Of a stretch of 64,000 bases of DNA, positions 1 to 10,838 are shown one piece after another. The stretch comes from Lucifuga dentata. Its lineage: Eukaryota; Chordata; Actinopteri; Ophidiiformes; Bythitidae. A program made the position numbers and the translations under genes. Location: contig VXCM01000505.1 of NCBI GenBank assembly GCA_014773175.1, positions 180,763 through 244,762 of the forward strand. Reading direction: 5' to 3'. How positions within the stretch are numbered: the first letter of the stretch is position 1; the number at the start of each line of letters is the position of its first letter. The notes beneath the pieces are model-generated. The model was not told the origin of the DNA, did not search any database, and saw only the letters and a program-made list of their open reading frames with translations.

Positions 1-362
1 GAGGTGATCATCTAGCTGAAAGTGGGACTTTGGTGCTGTCTTACAGGTTATCAGAAGGTAAAGACGTGGACATATAGTAGGTACGGTAGAGACACACACA
101 CGTGTATGTCTCTGTCACTGTGTTTCCACTGATGGACACCACGCAGCAGCAGGTCTAGTCCAGGAGGAAGTGGAAGGTGTTTGGTTGGGGTCGCCATGAC
201 GCTGCTTCCTCTTCCTATGACTGTGTAACACTTTCCACCACAGTTGTTAAAAGAGACTGTGGGTGCGCTCTTCGTCTCAGATCCTCCCACAGAGGCTGCT
301 GGGCTGTTGGTTTCTCTGTCTGTGGATTAGTAACTCATACCATGTTGTTATTTTGCCTGCAG

Positions 363-3300
363 CTCGCCTGAGGTGAAAGAACGCTGGCTAGATACTCTTC
401 ACAGGTAAGAAACACTTTCATTCTTATATTTAGGCATTTACACAAAGCGCTGTGTACATCCAAATTCTCCTGATAAAGTTACTGTATGTTTCAAAGCTGT
501 TGAGGAAAATTATTTTTAATCATCAACATGATAGATGGTTCAATGTAAAGTGAGAATTTAATGAATTTTATCACTTAAAGGACCCATTTTGCATGTTTGA
601 GCCTAATATATTCAGTTTTCATACATGTCACGTTACTGACAATCATTTCTCAAAGGATAAAACTGTATTTCAGCTTTCCTGATATTTTTCAATAAATGCA
701 GGTCTTCTTTTGGGACTATATTCCCCAGTGGAGGCATACATTCACTCCACACTTTTTATTGCACTTAAACGCTAAAATTACATAACTTCTAAAAAAACCT
801 GAATACACGTCTTGTTCATGATGATGGATTACCTATCCCAAGAACGTTTCAAGTATCAACAAGCTGATTTTAATAGCAGAATGAACTGAAATCAGTGGAG
901 GTCTGGAAGGCAGGAAAAACATTTTTAATTCACTGTTCCAGTAGTATGCTTTGGGAAATGATTGTCAGTAACGTTACATGTATGAAAATTTAATATATTA
1001 GGCTCAAACATGCAAAATGGACAGTATGGTCCTTTAAATATGCGGTAATGTTCTCTGTAAGAACAAAATTATGACTAAAAACCTGAATGGACCAAATTAA
1101 AACCAGTAAAATAGAGTTCATAGAGTAATGTAAAGACAAATTGTGACTAGATACTGTTTTATTATGATCACAGGAAGATTAAAGACGCAAAAGTGAGGGC
1201 TGGTTGTACTTCTTCTCCTCCAGACGACCTCATGAAGGTGTTGAGCGGCAACGTCATGGTAAGTCCACGTTGATACGAGCAACAGAGATCTAAATGTTTA
1301 GAATGGAGCTGTTACTAAATCTCTCTCTCTCTCTCTCTCTCTCTCCCTCTCTGATCTCTCCTTCAGACTAAAACTCTAACAGAAGGTGGCATGGAACCTT
1401 TCATTGAGTTTCCACTTGATGTAAGTAAAAATGGCTTCTTGGAATTAAATGTGTTCAAGTGAAACAATTTGGGAAACACACCGGCCGGTCTTAGTGATTT
1501 GACGTTGAGGTTTAGACTGTTTCTGGGTTTTATTCAGGCTGTGGAGCAGAAATGAGTTTACAGCAGCCGAAAAAATAGTTATTTTTGTAGTATGACTCAG
1601 TCACATGGATGTCAGCATGGCCAGAGAGGGTGTGTGTGTGTGGTCTTGTGTGGTCAGGAAACATACCTTCTCCCTCCCATCCTCTGCAGACACGTCCATT
1701 CCTTTACATGTTCATCTCAACATCCCTTTTTTTTTTCTTTATTTTGTTACCAGGGCGATGCAAAGATCTCTGCCCCGTCGAAGCCGTCGGATAACCCAGA
1801 GGAGAAAGTGATGCAGCCCATTGGTGAGTTTGAACGTTGTCTCTCGGCGGCAGTTTTGATGGAGGAGAGTGGGTGGGTGCTCAATTAGGGTGCCATTGCT
1901 GCTCAGACAGAGATCAGAGCAAAGCTTAGAGCAACCACAGGAACAGAAAAGGGGAAACTGACCTACAGACAGTTTGTCAGCACTGCTATTGTACTTGTCT
2001 TTGGTAACACAGCTCTGAGTCTTGCACTCTTTCCTGCTTTGCACCAATTCTGATTCGCTCTCAATATGAGCATGAGATAAATGCCAAACTGTAAATATTG
2101 AATGTGGAATAAGCTAATGGATGAAACTTTTTTTTTATTTGCTCATATCAGGCAACAACGGAACCAAGTGGAACCTGGTGAGGAGGCTGAGAAAAGGCTC
2201 GGGACTTGCCAACAAATTGTCCAGATTGGACATCGAAAGCAAGACGCGGCTGTTTGGACGGCCACTCTGCAAGATCTGCCCCGACGACCGCTCGCTTCCC
2301 AAACCAATCGCAGTAAGTTGTCTTTCCACCTTAAATGGCCAGATTTAGTGTGATGTCATTAGCTCATCGTTGGTCAATGTGCTCTTGAGCAAGGCCAAGA
2401 CCACAACTACTGGCATACTTGGTGCCAAACTCTAGATGGCATAAACCAATTCACATACATACTCAGCTGGCCTTGAGAGGGAACTTCAGTCACTTGCATT
2501 AGCATTGGATTAGCATTCATTATTCGCATAATGAAAACAAAACTCACTGCTGTCTTAAAGGGAAAATATTATGATATTTGTTATTTTTCCTTATTTTTAT
2601 GACAAACTCTTATGTCCTGACCTGCCCTGAAAGCTTTGTTTTGATTGGTCCTTCACCTCTGTAACATGTTGACATCAACATGTAACACGTTTTAATTTAA
2701 CCGCCTACACACCTGCTTAGCCATGCCCACCAAGTAGGAGGCAGCGTGGACTGTTTTGGAAAAGCATCTGCGTTTCACAGTCTGTGGACGTTGTCAGCTG
2801 ACACAGCTGGCCAATCAGAGCAGAGCAGGCTTTTTCCTTTGTGGATGCGGTCTTAAAGAGATGGAACCTAAAATAACATGGAACACTATGTAATATGTCC
2901 CCTTTAATATGTTCTGATCGCTCTGTTATTTATTTATTTTTTTTCCGGAACAAGCAACACAGCATTCAACTCATTTTGAATACAAATCAAATGTCAAGTA
3001 TTTTTTTTTCTTAATACTGTACTAGTGATGTATTTTTGATACTTTTCTGCCTCGTTTCAAGATTTTGACACTCATTTATAAAAACAAATCCTGAAACAAA
3101 AAAAAAACTGCAGTGAGAGTAAATACAATCCTGTTGCCGCTTTGGCATTTAAAGAAAAATAATATGTGAGATGTTATTGGCATTTCTTTTCTATAAGCTT
3201 TGTTATTAGCCGACCTGTGACATCATCCCTCACTTATTGATTACTTATTGATTTAATTTTATCGATCTAGATGAGAAGGAGCAACATGACATGATCAGCG

Positions 3301-6300
3301 ACGAAGCTGTTAGGTGTTTGTGGATTTGTGCCTGATCTCTGTAATCCCTGACGTTTTCCACAGGAGATGCTGGTGTTGCTGTGGAAGAAGGGCCCGTCCA
3401 CAGAGGGAGTGTTTCGGAAACCGTGTAACAGCAAGAACATGAAGGACATCAGAGAGCAGCTGAATGGCGGCCTGGAGGTCGACCTGGAGGGTCTGCCTGT
3501 GGTTCTGCTGGTGGGGCTGCTCAAAGTATGTTCACATCCTGTTTTCTTTCTTTGAGCCAGAATCAGCAGTGGCGACAAAATGAACTTCTAATACGGTTAC
3601 TTTGAGTATGAACACGACGATAAGTTCAACCTCAGACTCATAATGCTGCTATCACTGCTACTACTGCCTCTACGCTGCAAGATCTCCATCTTATCATTTC
3701 ATTTTTGTCCCTATATATAAGTCCTTAAAGCTCATTTTCCTCATTCATTTTCATAATTCAAAGTAATGTGCCAGTGCAGTAAGATTATATCAGATTCTTT
3801 CCATTTAAATCAACTTGTCTCTATAAATTTTTTTAAAGAAAAATATATGTATCGCCTCTCTAGACAGAATAAAGGAGATTGCAGCATTTGAAATAAGTAA
3901 AATGACGCTTGATTTTAGGAAATTCTTTTTAAAAAAGGGTTAATTTTTAATAATTGGACTGCAGAGGTACATTTTTTTCACGAGTTTTTATACTTTTTAT
4001 ACCACTTTTTATAGACAAAAATAAAAATACTTGATAACATGGAGACATTATACTCTTTCTACTCCTAATACTACTTCTACTAGTACTGCTGCTATTAGCT
4101 TTTAACTATTAGATATACTGAAATCATGTACAGAAACTATGAGATTTAACATCTACAATATGAGTATGATTTTCTTTCTCCTTCATCCCCTCATCCTTCA
4201 TCCAAACCAGTCACATATTTGAGTTATCGGCTTACTTTGATAGCACAGGCGAGTGTCATATCATATATTAACAAACACTTGTCATCTCTCTCTCCTTATT
4301 TGCAGAGTTTTCTGAAGGAACTTCCTGGCAGCCTGCTGGTGACTGAACTTTATGATGACTGGATGAAAGCTCTGGATACTGAAGACACCCAGCAGAGAGT
4401 TCTGGAAATGAAAAAGTAAGCTACAGTAAGACATTATTAGACATTATTTACCCATAACCATGACTCTCACTTCTTATTTAATTGTGCTAAGTTAAAGCTA
4501 TTATACCTGCTACTGTTGAGGCAGATCGGACTGGTTTTATCCCTCAGAGACAGCTTGGGGACAACATTAGACGAACTTTAAATATAATTGAATATGCCAA
4601 TAGATTTAATCTCGAAAACTGTGATTTTAGCCTTAGAGCTGAAAAAGCTTTTGATCGTGTATCTTGGCCATACAGTACATACAGTAGGGTCCACAAGTCT
4701 GAGACCACATTGAAAATCCATGATGTTTTCCATGTAAATGTGGGAATAATCAGAAAGTCTGACATCACAGAAGCTCTGTGGAACATTGTCACTTCATGCT
4801 GGATAACTTGGGTCATCAGGTTTTTACAAACTTGTGGAGTCCATGCTGGAATGATGCTGCCATTAAAGCAAAACAACTAAGAATACTAAGATATTCTGAA
4901 ATTCATGTACTTTTCTTAAAGATTCAACTTTTCACTCTAATTGTTAAGATGATATTATAATTTGTAATGAAACATCTTGTATTAAATTAAAAAATAATGC
5001 AAAATAGAAGCATTTTCACAGTGGTCTCAGACTTTTGGACCCTGCTATATATGAAGTTTGTAAGGACCTTGGCTTTGATAAAAAAATATATGAGGCAAAA
5101 CACTAATGGAAACAGTAAAAACTATTAAAAAAATACTAATTGTGCTAAGTTAAAGCTATCTTATCAAAATGAAAGAAAATGGCAAAATGGTATTTCCATT
5201 ACAGTGTATGTGGCTAAATATAGACGGGGATTTTAACTGGAGTTTTGCAGAGTTTCCTCTTATTTGCCTGTGGCAGATTCTACACCAAGCACTTCTGTTT
5301 TCGCCTGTCTTCAGTTTAAAAAAGGAGAAGCTTTGAACAAAAGAAAAGGGCACCAAGCTGATCTGTGCTTCTTCCTGTTTTTTTTTTTTCCTGTTGCTAC
5401 CTGCTACCAGGGTAATAGACAAGCTCCCAGCACCCAACAGACTCCTGCTGCAGCACCTGATGAGCGTCCTTCACCATATCCTCGAGAGCGCAGAAGTCAA
5501 CAAGATGGATGCCAGCAACCTGGCGGTGTGTATTGCGCCCACGCTGCTGCAGCTGGACAGCACCCCTTTGGAGGAGCAACACGATAAGCTGAAGAAGGTA
5601 CAAACTCCACTTATGAATACACTTTCTCACTGCGGCACTTTGAAGCTTTGCAGCTCACTGCACAGAAAACCTCAAAAAGGTTTCAGAAGTAAGGTTGCAC
5701 TTTGTGTTGCAATACAAACTGGCCGCCATTCTTGTAGCAAAGTGCTGTAAAAAAAATATATATATATATATATACATAGTGTACCCTGACTCACTGAAAA
5801 ATTTACAGATCTTGATTGTGTCTAATCTGAATGCAAGCTTTGATTTTTTTTTAGAGTTTTTATTTAGTTTGAAGTGTCACTGACCCTGTTCTTCCTCTGG
5901 ATTTCTGTAGGTAACAAAGCTAACTCAGCTCCTCATCGAGCACTGCGAGATACTTGGAGAGAATATCCAGAATCTCCTGGATGTAGACGAAGACAACTCA
6001 GGTAAACTGATACGGATCAAATCCGTATTTGCTCCTTTCAATGGAGTTAAAGGACCATACCTGCCATTTTGCATGTTTGAGCCTAATATATTCAATATTT
6101 ATATACGTAAGGTTACAGGCAAACATTTCCTAAAAGATAAAACTGTATTTCAGCTTTCCTGATATTTTGCAAAACCTCTTAATCTTTCAAAATCAAACNA
6201 AAAGATAAAACTGTATTTCAGCTTTCCTGATATTTTGCAAAACCTCTTAATCTTTCAAAATCAAACTATTCAAGTGATACACCCACCGTAAAAATCCATG

Positions 6301-8077
6301 TTTCTCCTGCTAATAGTTACACAGTCTTATGAAGTCATGGTCGTTTAAATTGTTTGATAAACACAGGTCTTCTTTTGGGACTATATTCCCTTGTGGAGAC
6401 ATACATTCACTCCACGCTTTTTATTGCGCTNTTCTTTTGGGACTATATTCCCTTGTGGAGACATACATTCACTCCACGCTTTTTATTGCGCTTAAACACT
6501 AAAATTATGAAACTTCTAAAAAAAACCTGAATATACATGTTCACGATGATGGATTACCTATCCCAAGAACTTTTCAAATTGATTTTAATAGCAGAATGAA
6601 CTGAAACCAATGGCGATCTGGAAGGTAGGAAAAACATTTTTAATTNATTTTAATAGCAGAATGAACTGAAACCAATGGCGATCTGGAAGGTAGGAAAAAC
6701 ATTTTTAATTCATCGTTCCAGTAGTATGCTTTGGGAAATGGTTGTCAGTAATGTAACATGCATGAAAATTGTATATATTAGTTTCAATCATGCAAAATGG
6801 ACGGTATGGTCCTTTAAATTGAAAAACGTCCTTACACAGATGAATAAGATTAGTAAATGCTAATTTTTACTTTCTCTTGCCACTCTGCAGACTCCCTGTC
6901 CTCCCATCAGCATGACTCTGCATACGACAGCACTGACCCAGATGCAGATGGAGATCCAGGAGAGTGCACAGGCTCCACACGGGGAGAGGACGGGTCATCT
7001 TCCTCTCTCCTCTATGCCAGCACGGCTAATCCGTGTTGGCCCTCCGACGCGCTCTTCCACACATTTACAAAGCCTGCATTCAACCGTCGCTGCTCTGAGC
7101 CAATCATCCTCCAGTCCGCTGATATTTGCAGCCTGCGGGGCCTCGCCAGAAGTCACGATGACTGCTCTCTGGAGAGGCGGGACTTTGAGGAGCAGCCTCT
7201 GAAAAAGCAGATCTCCGATGACTCCTTCTTGCTGAGAAGGAGGGAAGGAGCCAGGTCAGCTCTGTCTTTCCCAAAGCTCACCAGGAGCTCAAATGTGGAA
7301 GCAGTGCATGCTGCAGGTTACCGGGTCAAGGACTGCTCATGCTCTTCACTAGAAAGTGCTGCCTCCAACCAATCAGAGGGCTCTGTTTTCACAAGTTCCC
7401 CACTGGGGTCGCCAGCATGTCCCAGAAGAACAAATTCCACCAATCAGCCCAGAAAGGGTGCAAATGTTCAGCAGGACTCTGGCAAAACCAGTTCAGCTGA
7501 GAAAAGACGCTCGAAGTCTATGAAAGTTGGCGGTAAGGTCCCTGTGAGGACCAGGAGCTTGGGTGCTTTCTCGCTGACCAGGGGGAGCCTGAAGAAAGCA
7601 GAATCTCAGAAAGAAACTCCCTTCCCTTGTGAAACCCTCCAGGAGGACTTCCAGAATGAGGCGGAGCTACCAGCGGAGGTTTTACAGAAGCCACGCCCCC
7701 TGTCAGCCATCGAAGTATTTAAGCAGGTAGACAGCAGGCTGCCCTGCAGACCACCATCTTATGAGAAGGCGGTAGAGGACGTGGGTCTGCCTCCTCCGTA
7801 CGGCTCCATGACTGTACAAGATGCCAAAGTACTGGAGAGAAGGTCCCGCCCATCATCCGTAAATTACGACTTCGCATCTACCTGCACTGTCAGCCAGTAC
7901 ACGGACTTTTTCGCTCAAGCGGCACAGGATGAAGCCGGCGTTGTTGAGCGACGTCATCCTTTCCGCCAGAGAGCGATGTCCGAGTCCGTGTCCAGCACCC
8001 ATCATGACGCTCTGTTGCGGAGATGCAGCCAGCCTGTTTTTGAGGAATTTTCTTACGCTAAGGAGTCTTACATTTGA
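363..8077 (+). CDS. tagap: T-cell activation Rho GTPase-activating protein (TAGAP), 5' partial, ten coding exons
   Basis: This gene encodes a cytosolic GTPase-activating protein that would switch off Rho-family GTPases; in mammals TAGAP acts in T cells. Coding exons that splice in frame are 363-404, 1174-1258, 1367-1420, 1754-1823, 2152-2312, 3364-3525, 4306-4415, 5411-5597, 5911-6001 and 6891-8077, about 716 codons; human TAGAP has 731 residues. Exons 5-9 form the RhoGAP domain. It starts LFGRPLCKICPDD, has the arginine finger in STEGVFRK (exon 6) and the conserved Asn in MDASNLAVCIAPTLL (exon 8). The usual Arg of the K-x-x-L-R-x-LP motif is Lys (FLKELPGSLL). The long last exon encodes a disordered tail with HQHDSAYDSTDPD and ends RRCSQPVFEEFSYAKESYI, almost identical to the human TAGAP C-terminus as I remember it. 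The first two exons resemble the end of a PH domain (SPEVKERWLDTLH). The true start lies left of the window. ARHGAP20 is the nearest relative, but the C-terminus and neighbours favour TAGAP. Confidence 0.93.
575..1037 (+). mobile_element. TTAA-A element, internally deleted
   Basis: Lies in the tagap intron between 404 and 1174. Starts TTAAAGGACC, then the family head (GCATGTTTGAGCCTAATATA), and ends in the inverted copy GGTCCTTTAA. About 120 bases are missing between the head and the motif GGTCTTCTTTTGGGACTATA. No coding capacity. Confidence 0.85.
1321..1350. repeat. (CT)n microsatellite at a splice acceptor
   Basis: A CT run interrupted once near its end. It makes up most of the polypyrimidine tract before the tagap exon 3 acceptor at 1366. 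Confidence 0.9.
2555..2907. mobile_element. MITE with ends AAAGGGGACATAT (copy 1)
   Basis: Begins TTAAAGGGAAAATATTATGA and ends with its inverted form TAATATGTCCCCTTTAA, so it is TTAA-flanked. The interior is non-coding and includes GTAACATGTTGACATCA and a CCAATCAGAGCAGAGCAGG segment. A diverged relative is at 59424-60519 and further related interior sequence at about 50660-51060. Confidence 0.7.
4502..5137 (+). mobile_element. LINE reverse-transcriptase fragment (L1-like) with a Tc1-like MITE inside
   Basis: Between 4510 and 4680 one frame reads DQTGFIPQRQLGDNIRRTL, then LRAEKAFDRVSWPY, and resumes after 5046 with YEVCKDLGFDKK. This matches the conserved part of L1/Tx1-type reverse transcriptases. 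An identical 22-base direct repeat flanks the insert (4480-4501 and 5138-5159), as expected for a target-site duplication, and the right end is A-rich. Only a short internal piece of the element is present. Confidence 0.75.
4680..5048. mobile_element. Tc1/mariner-like MITE (copy 1), TA-flanked
   Basis: Inverted ends read CAGTAGGGTCCACAAGTCTG and, on the other strand, AGCAGGGTCCAAAAGTCTGA, followed by GAGACCAC on both sides. TA dinucleotides flank it. The interior preserves the tail of a transposase frame (TNLWSPCWNDAAIKAK), like the AIKAKGGxTKY terminus of Tc1 transposases. The element split the LINE fragment around it. A second copy is at 42330-42701. Confidence 0.8.
6047..6817 (+). mobile_element. 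TTAA-A element with three assembly joins
   Basis: In the last tagap intron. Flanked by TTAA at both ends. It contains single Ns at 6199, 6431 and 6646, each between exact direct copies of 67, 61 and 64 bases; removing these leaves about 575 bases, the usual family length. The right end lies about 75 bases before the tagap terminal exon. Confidence 0.85.
6891..8077 (+). CDS. tagap: tagap terminal coding exon (disordered tail, two PPxY motifs)
   Basis: This 1187-bp exon opens with acceptor ctctgcag at 6883-6890, completes a Asp codon split across the intron, and ends at TGA 8075-8077. The encoded ~394 residues are rich in Ser, Pro and charged residues and lack any obvious fold. Two WW-ligand motifs lie close together: PPSY (7751-7762) and PPPY (7790-7801). 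The motif RRCSEP near 7080 and the terminal RRCSQPVFEE are Arg-x-x-Ser-x-Pro sites of the type bound by 14-3-3 proteins after phosphorylation; this role is inferred. The open frame runs upstream into the intron to 6857, but the splice acceptor and the frame of exon 9 place the exon start at 6891. Confidence 0.92.
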
Positions 8078-8930
8078 TCGACTCTGGAACCGTTTCGCAG
8101 ATTAGAGTTTTAATTCGGCAAATATTTCTCAAAGGCGGAAATAATCCTGAGTTAAATCTTAGCATGCAAAATCAAAGTCAGCTACCTACAAGACAGTATT
8201 CATGGTGTTAGAGGGCTAGCTAGGCTTACTTGCAAACATACTTAATATTTCGTACAGTTGGTCAAATGTCTTCATTTTCTTGCCCAGATAAGTAGAATAA
8301 ACTGGGTTTGTCTACAAGAGGCAAATTTTCCTTAAATATGTCAAAATTTATGTTTTCAGTTTAGCTAAAGGAGCTAAAGAAAGAGCTAATATTAGCTGCT
8401 TCCTTCATACTTCTTCTGTGATGGCTGGTTAGATGGAAAGGTTGATTTTTGTTTTTAGCTCCACCCACTGAGGTTTAACTCAACCAATGAGATTATTTCT
8501 GCGAAAAGAGGCAATCGTTCCTAGAATTAACTTTTAATTTGCTAATGTCTCACTCTTTCACTTTAAACGCATGTCAGCTATGTGTTGCCACTGTGGGTTG
8601 CACTTTCTTGGTAGTACTATTTAAAGTACAAACTTTAACGATATTTAGTTATTATGATAGATGTGTGGTCTATCGCACAAAAAGCTATGTGAATACAGTT
8701 TGCCATGGATAAAAATATGCTATGACTTTTCATTTTCTGTTGTTTACTTGTTAAGTTTTGTTTCTTTAGGTGTATGTACAGTACAGTAGGTTTTTAAGTT
8801 TAAGTTTTTTTCCTGTGTAAATAACCTTTAACCCTGTATCGCTGTATTGTTCCACTACATTAAAGCACCTTTCTGATGAACTTTAAGTTTTATGCTAAAC
8901 AATTGTAAATAAATTCAGATTATAATGGAT
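8078..8930 (+). other. tagap: tagap 3' untranslated region
   Basis: AT-rich sequence after the TGA with no long open frame. Two polyadenylation-type hexamers occur near its end, ATTAAA at 8859-8864 and AATAAA at 8908-8913. Transcript end is inferred to be about 10-30 bases past the second. Confidence 0.6.
8908..8913 (+). terminator. Polyadenylation signal AATAAA for tagap
   Basis: Canonical AATAAA 830 bases after the tagap stop codon, followed by a T/G-rich stretch (ttttgggttgtctttgt) at about 8934-8950 that fits a downstream element. An alternative ATTAAA lies at 8859. Confidence 0.6.
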
Positions 8931-9478
8931 CTGTTTTGGGTTGTCTTTGTCCTTCAGTTCTTCAAGAGAATGTTTGATAAAAAATCAATGTTAGGAAATG
9001 GGAAGAATAATGCAATAGAAAAACAATGTCTTCTTTCTCTTTTTAATGAGAAATTTTTTCTGGAAATGGGAATTGGAAGCTGTCCACCAGTTATGGCTGG
9101 GTCAAACCATTAGTGAGAGAATTAATGATCAGCTGGAGGAGAGAGGCTGGTTTGGCTCTTCTTCTCCTCCATAGAGCTGTTGCATAAGTAAAGCTGCAAT
9201 AACAGGCCTCGCTAAGAGAACAGTGTGTTCTTCTGGCACATGTTTAAACAGAAGGAAACTAGATGTGGTCACATGACCAATTTGGTTTTTCTCTGAATTG
9301 CTGTTCCGCTGATGCTGTGCTGATGCCACCTCGATTTCCTTCCTTTCTAATCTGCTTTAACACATTATTTCCTCCTTTTGTTGGCTCAATAAGTTAATTC
9401 ATCCTAAAATTGAAACCAGCATTAGAACCTGATTTTGTGAGGATAGAAAATAATGATCATCTTTAATTATACTAAATC

Positions 9479-9515
<37 letters not shown>

Positions 9516-10527
9516 CCACTGCACAAATAACAAAATGCAAAAAATGCCAACTTTGTGAAGCTTATAATGATAGTTGAAACTGTATCAGAGACTGACTCGA
9601 CTATTCACCTTTTTTATAGGGGAGACAAAAAAAAAAAAAAAAAAANAAAAAAAAAAAAAAAAAACATTAAAAACTCACAACATAATGTGATCCAAAACTA
9701 GAAGAGTAGCACTCATTTGAGTTCATAGCTCTACCAAAGAGAACAAACCTAAAATGTGTCTTGTTTTAGTAATACACTGGCTTAAAAGGAAAGAAACAAA
9801 TCTAATAATCATAATATCTATGACTATATCTGTAATTATTAGGTGATATGTTTGCATGGTGAATCAGCAGAATCTCAGCTGTGCATTAGTGGTTATTGCA
9901 TGTTTCCGCTGTTTGTTACCATACAGCAATTCCATTAATGTCTTTCCAAGCACATACTTTAATTTACCAGATCCATCCTTATCCCGTTCTGCAATTTTTC
10001 ATAGTGCATCACAGCATATACGCTTTATTTTTTCATTAAGATTAATAAACATTGAAAGTGCTCACAGCATTTAGAAGTCCTGTTTAAAATCCAGCTAACA
10101 GTGAGTGACATCTTAACTGCTGCCGAGTAACAACACAAACTGCAGCCTCAGAAATTACCACATGGTTGCATCATGTCTCTCATATCATCTCAACAACTGA
10201 ACATTAGAAGCTTCATAAAGTCAGTGTTTAATGCAATTCAACACGATATTCCTTCAGTATTTCACCAAATGAACATGGCAACATGGCTCCAGTCCTCATT
10301 CAACACCGTGATTAACACATTATACTTATGTATGTACTGTATATGCACACCAATCTAGTACATTATTGTGTAATCAAAGTAAACAGGTGGAGTTGTAACT
10401 TTTCACCACAGAGGGTGTCATAAGAATTTACAAAAGAGACATCAGCTGCATGTAGAAGTAACACCTGATCATATTCCCTTCAAAGAAATACAGTATATGG
10501 CATATTTATTTTTATGAGTTATTTAAG
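8931..10527. other. Intergenic, no gene seen
   Basis: AT-rich sequence with an AAT-type microsatellite (9476-9512) and a poly-A tract broken by an N at 9646. Short open frames have no recognisable similarity. Confidence 0.5.
9476..9512. repeat. (AAT)n microsatellite
   Basis: About 12 consecutive AAT units. Confidence 0.95.
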
Positions 10528-10838
10528 GCTCATAACTATAATGAGGGTTCCATTCTGAGTCCCTCGCTATTCACTATTACATGTTTCTGCTGTGACAAAT
10601 CATCCATAAACATAATATACATTTCCATTGCTATACATATGACATGCAACTGTATGTCGCACTAAAGCCTGGTATAAATGACTTGTCCTCCATCATGTCT
10701 TTCCTGTCTGATATCAAGTGTTGGATGTCCAATAACTTTCTTCAGATCAGTAATTCTAAGACTGAGATCATCATAATTACTCCTCCTGGTCTCCGCAATA
10801 CCACTCCTTATTTCATGGCTAGTACAGGCTCTTTAAAA

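Larger units (their letters stand above)
2152..5597 (+). other. tagap: RhoGAP domain-coding exons of tagap (exons 5-8)
   Basis: Four consecutive exons carry the core RhoGAP fold. Exon 5 (2152-2312) has the entry LFGRPLCKICPDDRSLPKPI. Exon 6 (3364-3525) has the GVFR arginine finger and the helix LPVVLLVGLLK. Exon 7 (4306-4415) has FLKELPGSLLVTELYDDWM, where the secondary basic residue is Lys. Exon 8 (5411-5597) has LPAPNRLLLQHLMSVLHHI and the Asn-containing NLAVCIAPTLL. Arginine finger and Asn are both intact, so the protein is predicted to be catalytically competent; that is inference from family knowledge. Confidence 0.88.

Noticed and set aside
6675..6863. 62-codon open frame and many similar frames inside TTAA elements
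   Set aside because: The same peptide-like strings (for example MKIEYIRLKHAKW) recur wherever the inverted end is read through. They are shadows of the repeat, not conserved genes.
363..8077. ARHGAP20 instead of TAGAP
   Set aside because: The C-terminal QPVFEE..YAKESYI and the rsph3-ezr neighbourhood are specific to TAGAP.
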